64,000 nt of DNA from Sedimenticola_A sp040506425 (GTDB lineage: Bacteria > Pseudomonadota > Gammaproteobacteria > Chromatiales > Chromatiaceae), in NCBI GenBank assembly GCA_965224515.1, contig OZ245051.1:2418001-2482000 (forward strand). Direction: 5' to 3'. The translations under genes were made by a program, and so were the position numbers. Numbering within the stretch: position 1 is the stretch's first letter; each line of letters opens with the position of its first letter. This document shows positions 1 through 7,917 of the stretch, in pieces. The notes below the pieces were generated by a model that did not search any database, was not told where the DNA came from, and saw only the letters and a list, made by a program, of their open reading frames with translations.

Positions 1-274
1 TTCCTGCGTCCACCAGCGAATGGAAGAGCGCAGGGGAGGGAAAGAGGTGTTTCTCTCCCGTTCCCAGCAGTACTAGATCGGGTTCAAGGTCAATGAGTTG
101 CCTGAAGTCACCACTGGCCAGGTCCTGAAAACACACCGGGCGCCAGTCGGGAATCACCTTGTTGGGCATCAGGATGAGGCTGGAGGTGAAGACCTTTTCG
201 TCGATGATGATCTGACCGTCTTTGTAGGCTTTGACGGCATAGCCACCGGATGGATCGGTTTCAGTAAATTTCAT
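1..274 (-). CDS. Mth938-like (DUF498/NDUFAF3-type) protein, 3' end cut by window edge
   Basis: Reading the minus strand from the ATG at 274 gives an open frame running off the window edge (91 codons visible). The frame begins MKFTETDPSGGYAVKAY, continues with a stretch rich in hydrophobic beta strands, and contains LVLLGTGEKHLFPSP. That pattern of a short N-terminal strand region followed by LGTG...P is typical of the small Mth938/NDUFAF3-like family (about 125 aa), whose molecular role is not settled in bacteria. In many beta- and gammaproteobacteria the family sits beside the alaC-hom genes, as here, where it is divergent from alaC with about 145 bp between them. No clear Shine-Dalgarno precedes the start. 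The family call is from memory of the fold and context. Confidence 0.75.
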   Translation of the reverse strand, partial: MKFTETDPSGGYAVKAYKDGQIIIDEKVFTSSLILMPNKVIPDWRPVCFQDLASGDFRQLIDLEPDLVLLGTGEKHLFPSPALFHSLVDAG

Positions 275-419
275 GCTGCTGGGCGAGTGCTCGGTAAGGT
301 AAATGAAGGTGGCTTTTGCGTTTTACTATCCACTTAATTTCATTGACATTTTATAAGATGCTCGGTTAATTTAAACCCTTTTTTCCATAATCAGATTTGA
401 ACAACAAAACGAGGTCCAC

Positions 420-1624
420 GTGTCTACGCCCGAAATGGAAGAGTTCCGCAGAATCAAGCGCTTACCGCCTTACGTATTCAACATCGTCAATGAGTTGAAA
501 GCGGCGGCGCGAGCGCGGGGCGAGGACATTATCGACTTCGGCATGGGAAATCCTGACCAGCCGACACCCGAACACATCGTCGACAAGCTGGTCGAAGTGG
601 CCCAGCGCAAGGACACCCACCGCTACTCGCAGTCCAAGGGTATCCCGCGTCTGCGCCGTGCCATCTGCAACTGGTACAAGGACCGCTACGATGTGAACCT
701 GGACCCCGAGAGCCAGGCCATTGTCACCATCGGTTCCAAGGAGGGGCTGGCTCACCTGGCCCTGGCCTGCCTCGGTCCCGGTGACTCGGTGCTGGTGCCC
801 AACCCGGCCTATCCGATCCACCCCTATGGGTTTGTGATCGCAGGTGCGGATATCCGCCATGTACCCCTGGTGCCCGGCGTGGATTTCTTCGAAAAGCTGG
901 AAGAGGCGATTCTCGAGTCCTGGCCCCGCCCCAAGATGCTGGTGCTCAACTTTCCAGGCAACCCCACCACCCAGTGCGTGGAGCTCGATTTTTCGAGAAG
1001 GTGGTGGCCATCGCCAAGGAGCACAACATCTGGGTTATCCACGATATCGCCTATGCGGATATCGTGTTTGATGGTTACAAGGCCCCATCAATACTGCAGG
1101 TGCCTGGAGCGGAAGAGATCGCGGTTGAGTTCTTCTCTCTCTCCAAGAGCTACAACATGCCGGGCTGGCGGGTTGGGTTTATGGTGGGCAACAAGACCCT
1201 GGTTGCCGCCCTGGCACGTATCAAGTCTTACCTGGATTACGGCACATTCACCCCGATCCAGGTAGCTGCAATTGCAGCACTGGAAGGCCCGCAGGATTGC
1301 GTGCGTGAGATCAGCGACATGTATCAGAGTCGCCGTGATGTACTCTGCGAAGGTCTCAACGCCGCTGGCTGGGCTGTTGAAAAACCCAAGGCGACCATGT
1401 TTGTGTGGGCGCCGATTCCGGAGCAGTACAAAGAGATGGGCTCCCTGGAGTTCTCCAAAAAACTGCTCCAGGATGCCAAGGTGGCGGTCTCACCCGGCAT
1501 CGGCTTCGGCCAGCATGGCGATGACCATGTGCGTTTCGGATTGATTGAAAATGAACATCGAACCCGGCAGGCCGTGCGCGGCATCCGGGAGATGATACGA
1601 AAAGACGCCAAGGCAGGGGTCTGA
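420..1624 (+). pseudogene. alaC: AlaC-type alanine/glutamate aminotransferase, interrupted by a one-base frameshift
   Basis: PLP-dependent class I/II aminotransferase related to E. coli AlaC, which interconverts pyruvate and alanine with glutamate. The first frame starts at GTG 420 (GAGG at 411-414) and covers the N-terminal part through LNFPGNPTTQCVELDF. The frame then shifts near 986-992, and the remainder (FEKVVAIAKEHNIWVIHDIAYAD, the PLP lysine in SLSKSYN, and the C-terminus) continues in another frame to the stop at 1622-1624. Homologues read ...LDFFEKV..., which needs six T residues where this sequence has five, so one T is missing from a homopolymer. It is either a real inactivating mutation or a sequencing/assembly error; the flanking coding sequence is otherwise intact and undecayed. 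Directly upstream of hom, as in many proteobacteria. Confidence 0.85.
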
Positions 1625-1692
1625 GGTATCTGTTTTAGATTGGCTATATCCTGATCGAGTGTTGAGGTTGCTTCAGCAACTGTCGAAGCGTC

Positions 1693-1740
1693 TGTAGGTC
1701 GGGCTTCAGCCCGACATGTCGGACTGAAGTCCAACCTACA
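1693..1740. repeat. Nested palindromic intergenic repeat (GTCGGGCT..AGCCCGAC type)
   Basis: An outer inverted repeat (TGTAGGT ... ACCTACA) encloses a perfect stem GTCGGGCT/AGCCCGAC and a degenerate second copy. Related elements occur at 15609-15630, 18952-19030 and in the tandem array at 32768-33188, so this is a dispersed REP-like family. It lies between alaC and hom and may form an mRNA hairpin. Confidence 0.8.
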
Positions 1741-1809
1741 TGAAATTAATGGCTTCGGTGTTTTAGCACTTGACCGGGATTGCGGCTTTAGATTTAGGAG
1801 AATAAGAGA

Positions 1810-3123
1810 GTGGAACCAGTCAAAGTTGGTCTTTTGGGACTGGGCACCGTAGGTGGTGGTACCGCCAACGTGCTTGCACGTAACGCTGAAGAGATTGCAC
1901 GCCGCGCCGGACGCGGCATCCAGGTCACCCATGCCGCTGCCCGTGAATTCAATGCAGAGGGCATTCAGGGCCTGGACAGAATCAAGATCACCACCGATGC
2001 GTTCGAAGTGGTCAACGACCCCGAGGTTGAGATCATCGTCGAACTGATCGGTGGCTATTCACCGGCCAAGGAGCTGGTGCTGCAGGCTATCGAGAACGGC
2101 AAGCACGTGGTTACCGCCAACAAGGCGCTGATCGCCCTGCACGGCGATGAGATTTTTGCGGCTGCCCAGAAAAAGGGTGTCATGGTCGCCTTCGAGGCTG
2201 CCGTGGCCGGTGGTATCCCCATTATCAAGGCGATGCGTGAAGGCCTCTCAGCCAACCAGATCGAGTGGGCTGCCGGCATCATCAACGGTACCGGCAACTT
2301 CATTCTGACCGAGATGCGCGACAAGGGCCGGGATTTCGACGACGTGCTGGCCGAGGCCCAGGCCCTGGGTTATGCCGAGGCTGATCCCACCTTCGACGTG
2401 GAGGGTATCGATGCGGCCCACAAGCTGACCATCATCGGTTCCATCGCCTTCGGAGTGCCCCTGCAGTTCGAAAAGACCTATACTGAGGGCATCACCCGTA
2501 TCGAGCAGCAGGACGTTGTCTACGCCGGTGAGCTGGGCTACCGCATCAAGCACCTGGGTGTGACCCGCAAGACTGCCAAGGGTATCGAGATGCGCGTGCA
2601 TCCCACGCTGATTCCCGAGCGCCGCCTGATCGCCAACGTCGATGGTGTGATGAATGCCGTGCTGGTGAAGGGTGACGCTGTAGGGCCGACCCTCTACTAC
2701 GGTGCCGGTGCCGGTGCCGAACCAACTGCTTCAGCCGTGGTTGCTGACGTGGTGGACGTGGCCCGTGCCCTGACAACCGACCCGGAGAACCGCGTACCTC
2801 ACCTGGCTTTCCAGCCCAACGAGTTGTCGGATCTGCCGATCCTGGACATGGACGATGTGGAGACCGCTTACTACCTGCGCATGCAGGTCAGCGACAAGCC
2901 TGGCGTGATGGCCAAGATCGCAGGCATCTTTGCAGATTCCGGCATCAGTATCGAGGCGATCCAGCAGAAGGAGCCTGCCGAGGGAGAAACCCAGGTTTCG
3001 CTTATCATGCTCAGCCACAAGGTGCTGGAGAAGCAGATGAACGAGGCAATTGCCGAGATCGAAGCACTTGAGTGCGTCGAAGGGCAGATCATGCGTATCC
3101 GCATGGAGTCCCTCGCCGGCTAG
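1810..3123 (+). CDS. hom: Homoserine dehydrogenase
   Basis: NAD(P)-dependent reduction of aspartate semialdehyde to homoserine, the branch point to threonine and methionine; cytoplasmic. The 437-aa length fits the monofunctional enzyme. The Rossmann motif GLGTVGGG lies at residues 10-17. The substrate-domain signature follows (VTANKALIA, GGIPIIKAMREGL, NGTGNFILTEM, GYAEADPTFDVEGIDAAHK). A C-terminal ACT domain from about residue 355 (VSDKPGVMAKIAGIFADSGIS) suggests feedback control by threonine. Start is GTG 1810 with AGGAG about 9 nt upstream. thrC, often next in this operon, does not follow here. Identification is secure; feedback behaviour is inferred from the ACT domain. Confidence 0.96.
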   Translation: MEPVKVGLLGLGTVGGGTANVLARNAEEIARRAGRGIQVTHAAAREFNAEGIQGLDRIKITTDAFEVVNDPEVEIIVELIGGYSPAKELVLQAIENGKHVVTANKALIALHGDEIFAAAQKKGVMVAFEAAVAGGIPIIKAMREGLSANQIEWAAGIINGTGNFILTEMRDKGRDFDDVLAEAQALGYAEADPTFDVEGIDAAHKLTIIGSIAFGVPLQFEKTYTEGITRIEQQDVVYAGELGYRIKHLGVTRKTAKGIEMRVHPTLIPERRLIANVDGVMNAVLVKGDAVGPTLYYGAGAGAEPTASAVVADVVDVARALTTDPENRVPHLAFQPNELSDLPILDMDDVETAYYLRMQVSDKPGVMAKIAGIFADSGISIEAIQQKEPAEGETQVSLIMLSHKVLEKQMNEAIAEIEALECVEGQIMRIRMESLAG

Positions 3124-3215
3124 TTTCTGAAAAGTGTCTGGGTGTGTAGGAGCCCGGCCCCCCGGGCGACGGATGTTACGGTGTCTCCTTGGGATTGAAG
3201 GTTGCAGAATTAGCA

Positions 3216-4244
3216 ATGGGCTCCAACACACTTCACATGCTTGTTCCCGGCCTGCTGGGCCCCATGCCGGGCTGGAAAGATCTCCAGCCCGCACCACGCT
3301 ATCCTCTCCTGGAGCGTCTGCTGTCTCGGGCCGACCCGGTGCCTGCTGCCGGTGAGGATTACGAGTCAACACTCTCTCACCTCTTCAACCTGGAGAGAGC
3401 GGCCGGCATAGATCTGCCCACCGCGGCCCTGCGCCGTATTGCCGACGGGGGAGAGCCGGACGACCGGCTCTGGATCCAGGTAACCCCCGTGCATCTGCGT
3501 CCCGATCAGGATCGCCTGCTGCTGTTCGACGTCGAAGAGTTCGACTTTTCCCTGGCTGAAGCCGAGGCCCTCGCATCACTCTTCAATGAACACTTCGCTG
3601 AAATCGGCTGGCAGTTGGAGGCGCCTGTTGCCCATCGCTGGTATCTCACCACGGAGACCGCCCCTGGAATAATCACCAGTGAGGTCTCCGCCGTGTTTGG
3701 GCGCAATATGGATATGTTCCTGCCCAGGGGGGTGGATGCGCTGCAGTGGCACAGCCTGTTGAACGAGGTGCAGATGCTGTTCAACACAGCACAGGTCAAT
3801 GAGCAACGCTCAGACCAGGGAAAACTGCCGGTCAACGGGACCTGGTTTTCAGGTATCGGGCGTCTTCCCCAGCTCTTAGATCCAGGGTTTCTTCAGGTCT
3901 ATAGTAATGACCCCCTGGCCTCAGGGTTGGCCCTGGCTGCCGGTATCAGGCCGGCCCCCCTGGAAGAGGGGTATCCCGCAGGTCTGACGACGGCCCAGGG
4001 TGATGAGCTTGTCGTCTATGACAGGCTGCAACGAAGTGTCATGCGCTCCGATCCCTTTGACTGGTCAGACGCTCTTGCTGAATTTGAGCAGGGGCTGTCA
4101 CAGCTGCTGGAGATGATCCGCAGGGGTGAAGTTCAGCGTCTGCTGCTCTATCCCTGCAATGGCAATGCATACGAGGTCAGGAAACGGACCATGGGGCGTT
4201 TTTGGCGGCGCCCGGCACCTCTGGGGTCACAGCTTCAGTTGTGA
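3216..4244 (+). CDS. Phosphoglycerate-mutase-like (alkaline phosphatase superfamily) conserved protein
   Basis: About 342 aa if started at ATG 3216 (MGSNTLHMLVPGLLGPMPGW); a TTG nine codons upstream at 3189 is also open, but the hydrophobic strand LHMLVPGLL fits a true N-terminus near 3216. The family occurs in beta/gammaproteobacteria and is often labelled a cofactor-independent phosphoglycerate-mutase-like or regulatory protein. I do not see the full metal-binding signature of an active phosphoglycerate mutase. The region LWIQVTPVHLRPDQDRLLLFD and the C-terminal RGEVQRLLLYPCNGNAYEVRKR are characteristic of the family as I remember it. It follows hom by about 90 bp and ends convergent with cbbR. 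Function unknown. Confidence 0.6.
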   Translation: MGSNTLHMLVPGLLGPMPGWKDLQPAPRYPLLERLLSRADPVPAAGEDYESTLSHLFNLERAAGIDLPTAALRRIADGGEPDDRLWIQVTPVHLRPDQDRLLLFDVEEFDFSLAEAEALASLFNEHFAEIGWQLEAPVAHRWYLTTETAPGIITSEVSAVFGRNMDMFLPRGVDALQWHSLLNEVQMLFNTAQVNEQRSDQGKLPVNGTWFSGIGRLPQLLDPGFLQVYSNDPLASGLALAAGIRPAPLEEGYPAGLTTAQGDELVVYDRLQRSVMRSDPFDWSDALAEFEQGLSQLLEMIRRGEVQRLLLYPCNGNAYEVRKRTMGRFWRRPAPLGSQLQL

Positions 4245-4321
4245 TCAATTGTGTGGCTCAAAGCAGTATGTTGCGCAGTTACAACAGGTCCTTATGACAG
4301 ACGTACTATGGCCGGGTGGAC

Positions 4322-5227
4322 TCAGCGGCGAATCAGCTGTTTTGCATTCTCTTCAATAAACTCGATGAATCTCTCTGCTACAGGGGTGAGGTGCTTCCCC
4401 TTGGGGTGGACTACCCGCCACTGGCGCCTGATAGGCAGATCGAAAACATCCAGCACCACCAGTCGCCCGGTCTCCAGCTCCAGTTTAAGACTGGTGATTG
4501 AGAGCATGCTGATCCCGATCCCCGCCATCACCGCCTGTTTGATCGCCTCGCCGCTTCCCAGCTCCATATAGGGAGGGAAAGAGACGCCGTGACACTCTAG
4601 AAAGGCCTCGAGCGTCTGCCGGATTCCCGAGCCTTTCTCGCGGAACAGGAACCGCTCCTTACTCAGCTCTTCCAGGGTAATCTGCTTCTGCCTGGCCATC
4701 GGATGGTCGAGATTTGCGAAGACAACCAGTTGGTCATCCAGAAACGGGCGGTCTTCCGCTTCACGCTCAAGTATGGCGTGGCCCGTGATGTAGATGTCAT
4801 CCCGGTTGTTGTCGAAACGCTCCAGGATACGCTCCCGATTGGATACCTTCAGATGGGGTTCAACCGCCGGGTATTGCCGTAGAAACTCTCCCAGCAGGTG
4901 AGGGAGAAAATACTTGGCGGTGGTTACCACGCCGATACTCAGGGGGCCGGCAATGGTGCCGCGCAGGTCATCCAGTGATGTCTCAAGCTGTTCCATGCGG
5001 CTGAAAATGTCCTGGCAGGCGTCATAAAGCTCCTTGCCTGCACGGGTGAGGAAGATCTTCTTTCCCATTTTCTCGAAAAGAGGCATGCCGATCTGCTCCT
5101 CCAGGCGCTTGACCTGGATGGAGACTGCGGGCTGGGAGAGGTGAATCTCCTCGGCAGCCCTTGTGTAGCTTTGATTTCGAGCTACTGACTCGAAAAGACG
5201 CAGTTGTTGCAGGGTTGAATGCAGCAT
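4322..5227 (-). CDS. cbbR: LysR-family transcriptional regulator of the Calvin cycle operon
   Basis: 301-aa LysR-type protein. The N-terminal winged helix-turn-helix (LRLFESVARNQSYTRAAEEIHLSQPAVSIQVKRLEEQIG) fills residues 9-50 or so, followed by the two-subdomain effector-binding region (GPLSIGVVTTAKYFLPHLL onward). It is transcribed away from cbbL, with about 160 bp between the two starts, the standard arrangement for CbbR, which activates cbb genes in response to Calvin-cycle metabolites. The ATG at 5227 overlaps the start of the shared control region. LysR membership is certain; the CbbR role is inferred from position. Confidence 0.9.
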   Translation of the reverse strand: MLHSTLQQLRLFESVARNQSYTRAAEEIHLSQPAVSIQVKRLEEQIGMPLFEKMGKKIFLTRAGKELYDACQDIFSRMEQLETSLDDLRGTIAGPLSIGVVTTAKYFLPHLLGEFLRQYPAVEPHLKVSNRERILERFDNNRDDIYITGHAILEREAEDRPFLDDQLVVFANLDHPMARQKQITLEELSKERFLFREKGSGIRQTLEAFLECHGVSFPPYMELGSGEAIKQAVMAGIGISMLSITSLKLELETGRLVVLDVFDLPIRRQWRVVHPKGKHLTPVAERFIEFIEENAKQLIRR

Positions 5228-5232
5228 GATGC

Positions 5233-5248
5233 ATTTACTCTAGTAAAT
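5233..5248. promoter_or_regulatory. Palindrome in the cbbR-cbbL intergenic region, candidate CbbR operator
   Basis: ATTTACT-CT-AGTAAAT is a perfect 7-bp inverted repeat immediately upstream of the cbbR start and about 140 bp from cbbL. It contains the T-N11-A spacing expected for LysR-type sites and lies in an AT-rich stretch (5228-5300) with further TAAA/TTTA half-sites. Position and symmetry suggest CbbR binding and autoregulation; this is not demonstrated. Confidence 0.55.
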
Positions 5249-5386
5249 GATAAACATAAAAACAATTAACTTTTATTTATCCAGCCTGTCAACTAAATTT
5301 CATCCCACGCTGATTAACCAAGCTTGTTCCATCAGGTTTTACTGATGATTCAATCTTGGCCATGTAACCCAAGGAGAAAAGCTACC

Positions 5387-6808
5387 ATGGCTGTTAAAAG
5401 CTACAACGCGGGCGTAAAAGAGTACCGCGAAACTTATTGGATGCCTGAGTACACCCCCAAGGACACCGACATTCTTGCGTGTTTCAAGGTGACTCCGCAG
5501 CCGGGCGTACCCCGTGAAGAAGTTGCAGCTGCTGTAGCCGCTGAATCTTCCACCGGTACCTGGACCACTGTATGGACCGATCTGCTGACCGATCTGGACC
5601 ACTACAAGGGCCGTGCCTACGCAATCGAAGACGTACCCGGTGATGACACCTGCTTCTACGCATTCGTTGCTTACCCCATCGATCTGTTCGAAGAGGGTTC
5701 CGTTGTTAACGTGATGACCTCGCTGGTTGGTAACGTATTCGGCTTCAAGGCCCTGCGTGCCCTGCGTCTGGAAGATATCCGCTTCCCGGTTGCCTACGTG
5801 ATGACCTGTAATGGTCCGCCACAGGGTATCCAGGTTGAGCGTGACCTCCTGAACAAGTACGGTCGTCCTCTGCTGGGCTGCACCATCAAGCCCAAGCTTG
5901 GCCTCTCCGCCAAGAACTACGGCCGTGCCTGCTACGAAGGCCTGCGCGGTGGTCTCGACTTCACCAAGGATGACGAGAACGTAAACTCCCAGCCTTTCAT
6001 GCGCTGGCGTCACCGTTTCGACTTCGTTATGGAAGCGATCCAGAAAGCCGAAGCCGAGACAGGTGAGCGTAAGGGTCACTACCTGAACGTTACCGCTCCG
6101 ACCTCCGACGAGATGATGAAGCGCGCCGAATACGCTAAAGAGATCGGTGCTCCCATCATCATGCATGACTACATCACCGGTGGCTGGGCTGCAAACACCC
6201 AGCTGGCACAGTGGTGTCAGGACAACGGCATGCTGCTGCACATTCACCGTGCAATGCACGCTGTACTCGACCGCAACCCCCACCACGGTATCCACTTCCG
6301 TGTACTGACCAAGATCCTGCGTCTCTCCGGTGGTGACCATCTGCACTCCGGTACCGTTGTGGGTAAGCTGGAAGGCGACCGTGACGCTACCCTGGGTTGG
6401 ATCGACATCATGCGCGACTCCTACGTCAAGGAAGACCGCAGCCGTGGTATCTTCTTTGATCAGGACTGGGGCTCAATGCCTGGCGTACTGCCTGTTGCTT
6501 CCGGTGGTATTCACGTATGGCACATGCCTGCGCTGGTTAACATCTTCGGTGATGACTCCGTGTTGCAGTTCGGTGGCGGAACTCTTGGACATCCCTGGGG
6601 CAACGCTGCTGGCGCAGCTGCAAACCGTGTTGCGGTTGAGGCCTGTGTTGAAGCTCGTAACCAGGGCCGTGAGCTGGAGAAAGAGGGTAAGGATATCCTT
6701 ACCGCCGCTGCTGCACACAGCCCTGAGCTGAAAGCTGCAATGGAAACCTGGAAAGAGATCAAGTTCGAGTTCGATACCGTCGACAAGCTGGACGTTTCTC
6801 ACAAGTAA
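5387..6808 (+). CDS. cbbL: Form I RuBisCO large subunit
   Basis: Carboxylates ribulose-1,5-bisphosphate to two 3-phosphoglycerates; forms an L8S8 complex with CbbS. 473 aa from ATG 5387, preceded by AAGGAG at 5371-5376. The catalytic lysine in TIKPKLG is at residue 168. The carbamylated lysine is in the signature GGLDFTKDDEN at residue 194. Loop 6 reads GTVVGKLEGDR. The N-terminus MAVKSYNAGVKEYRETYW and the downstream cbbS-cbbQ-cbbO order fit form IA, probably the non-carboxysomal IAq type, because no carboxysome genes follow. Upstream in-frame codons from 5324 lack a ribosome site and are not in the family. Confidence 0.98.
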   Translation: MAVKSYNAGVKEYRETYWMPEYTPKDTDILACFKVTPQPGVPREEVAAAVAAESSTGTWTTVWTDLLTDLDHYKGRAYAIEDVPGDDTCFYAFVAYPIDLFEEGSVVNVMTSLVGNVFGFKALRALRLEDIRFPVAYVMTCNGPPQGIQVERDLLNKYGRPLLGCTIKPKLGLSAKNYGRACYEGLRGGLDFTKDDENVNSQPFMRWRHRFDFVMEAIQKAEAETGERKGHYLNVTAPTSDEMMKRAEYAKEIGAPIIMHDYITGGWAANTQLAQWCQDNGMLLHIHRAMHAVLDRNPHHGIHFRVLTKILRLSGGDHLHSGTVVGKLEGDRDATLGWIDIMRDSYVKEDRSRGIFFDQDWGSMPGVLPVASGGIHVWHMPALVNIFGDDSVLQFGGGTLGHPWGNAAGAAANRVAVEACVEARNQGRELEKEGKDILTAAAAHSPELKAAMETWKEIKFEFDTVDKLDVSHK

Positions 6809-6816
6809 TGTCAGCG

Positions 6817-6842
6817 GGCTCCCGCCGTTCGCGGCGGGAGCC
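6817..6842 (+). promoter_or_regulatory. Strong UUCG hairpin between cbbL and cbbS
   Basis: Perfect 11-bp stem GGCTCCCGCCG/CGGCGGGAGCC closed by a TTCG tetraloop, starting 8 nt after the cbbL stop. No T-tract follows, so it is more likely a 3'-end stabiliser or processing signal that sets the cbbL:cbbS transcript ratio than a full terminator. Confidence 0.8.
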
Positions 6843-6882
6843 TCGAACCACGAATTCGAATTTATATTAGAGGTATATACCA

Positions 6883-7239
6883 ATGAGTGATATGCAAGAC
6901 TACAAGTCAAGCCTGTCTAACAACGAGAGCCGCAAGTTCGAGACCTTCTCTTACCTGCCATCAATGGACGCTGACCAGATCCGTACCCAGATCGAGTTCA
7001 TCGTCTCCAAGGGTTGGAACCCATCCGTGGAGCACACCGAGCCGGCAAACGCCAACGGCTCCTACTGGTACATGTGGAAGCTGCCCATGTTCGGTGAGAC
7101 CGATGTAGACGCCATCCTGGCCGAGTGTGAGGCTTGTCATAAAGCCCACCCCGACAACCACGTGCGTCTGCTGGGTCTGGATAACTACGCCCAGTGTGCT
7201 GGTGCGTCCATGGTTATCTATCGCGGCAACGCGGTTTAA
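6883..7239 (+). CDS. cbbS: RuBisCO small subunit
   Basis: 118-aa small subunit that caps the L8 core. The sequence has the family features: ETFSYLPSMDADQIRTQIEF near the N-terminus, the GSYWYMWKLPMFGETD block, and C-terminal DNHVRLLGLDNYAQCAGASMVIYR. Start ATG 6883 has AGAGGT about 9 nt upstream. It lies 74 bp after cbbL, separated by the hairpin at 6817-6842, and is followed by a second hairpin at 7262-7290. Identification secure. Confidence 0.98.
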   Translation: MSDMQDYKSSLSNNESRKFETFSYLPSMDADQIRTQIEFIVSKGWNPSVEHTEPANANGSYWYMWKLPMFGETDVDAILAECEACHKAHPDNHVRLLGLDNYAQCAGASMVIYRGNAV

Positions 7240-7261
7240 TCCCGGCGTCACCTGTAAGAAA

Positions 7262-7290
7262 TCCCCTGCACGCATCACGCGTGCAGGGGA
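7262..7290 (+). promoter_or_regulatory. Hairpin downstream of cbbS
   Basis: Perfect 12-bp inverted repeat TCCCCTGCACGC/GCGTGCAGGGGA with a 5-nt loop (ATCAC). The next bases are ATTCAAC rather than a T-run, and a ribosome site and gene follow within 25 bp, so it looks like an intra-operon stability or attenuation element. Confidence 0.75.
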
Positions 7291-7313
7291 ATTCAACAAC
7301 AAGGCAAAAGAGC

Positions 7314-7628
7314 ATGTCACAAAAACCCGATCGTTACGTAGGCATTAACAACGACATCAATGGCGGCATGACCTCCATTGGCAAGATCATCCGCGATGGG
7401 TGGGTGTTCGGAGTATTGCCCGAGTCCGAGACTTGCGAAGGCTGGAATCTGGGTGGCATCGACAGCCTGCTTCAGAAGGTCAATGCCGAGTGGGACAAGT
7501 ATGGCTGCCTGGTCAGTCATCTGCCGGATGAGCTGCGCGAACGCCATCAACTCATCCACGGCGAGGCGATGGCCAAGGCCAGGGCTGCAGGTTGGAGCGG
7601 AGAGGTTGAAACCGGTGACGAAGAGTAG
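7314..7628 (+). CDS. Small protein of unknown function between cbbS and cbbQ
   Basis: 104 aa from ATG 7314 (MSQKPDRYVGINNDINGGM). No signal peptide or membrane segment. Conserved-looking features include the Gly-rich GINNDINGGMTSIGKIIRDGWVFG, a single TCEGW, and an amphipathic C-terminal half (LPDELRERHQLIHGEAMAKARAAGW) with an acidic tail. I believe similar proteins occur beside cbbLS in other form IAq operons but cannot verify this here. It begins 75 bp after cbbS, separated by the 7262-7290 hairpin, and precedes cbbQ. Position suggests a role in RuBisCO assembly, activation or carbon sensing; no function is claimed. Confidence 0.8.
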   Translation: MSQKPDRYVGINNDINGGMTSIGKIIRDGWVFGVLPESETCEGWNLGGIDSLLQKVNAEWDKYGCLVSHLPDELRERHQLIHGEAMAKARAAGWSGEVETGDEE

Positions 7629-7917
7629 TTTTCAGCTCCCAGAGGGTTGTGGATAATTAGTTGTTGGTCGGCCTTCAGAACGACCTGCATGCCCAGCCCT
7701 TTGAGAACTGAAAGTTAACGAGTATTACTGAAACTTGGCTATGCACAAAACGACTGCTTCACTGTCTGTGCTACCTATAGGAGCGAACTTGTTCGCGAAG
7801 TGCGTCGAAATAAGCTCAGATCGCGAACGAGTTCGCTCCTACAGATAATCCACACAGTGGAACAGCAAGAAGTGCGGATCCAAATACTGAAATAACACGC
7901 AGCAAAGAGGTTGTACC
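7629..7917. repeat. Intergenic region with an inverted REP-like repeat at 7778-7841
   Basis: The 289-bp gap between the small cbb protein and cbbQ holds an inverted repeat TAGGAGCGAAC (7778-7788) ... GTTCGCTCCTA (7831-7841), with inner TTCGCGA arms. The right part (GTGCGTCGAAATAAGCTCAG onward, 7800-7849) is nearly repeated at 33319-33366, and a third relative is at 63058-63121. A ribosome site (AAAGAGG) precedes cbbQ. I see no other gene here. Confidence 0.75.

Noticed and set aside
98..337. Plus-strand frame of 79 codons at the window start
   Set aside because: It is the antisense of the Mth938-like gene on the minus strand, which translates to a recognisable protein.
960..1010. Programmed frameshift in alaC
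   Set aside because: No stimulator hairpin or upstream ribosome-like site was evident, and no member of this family is known to me to use frameshifting; mutation or read error is simpler.
5339..6346. Minus-strand open frame of 335 codons opposite cbbL
   Set aside because: Shadow of cbbL, produced by its biased codon use; the RuBisCO reading is certain.
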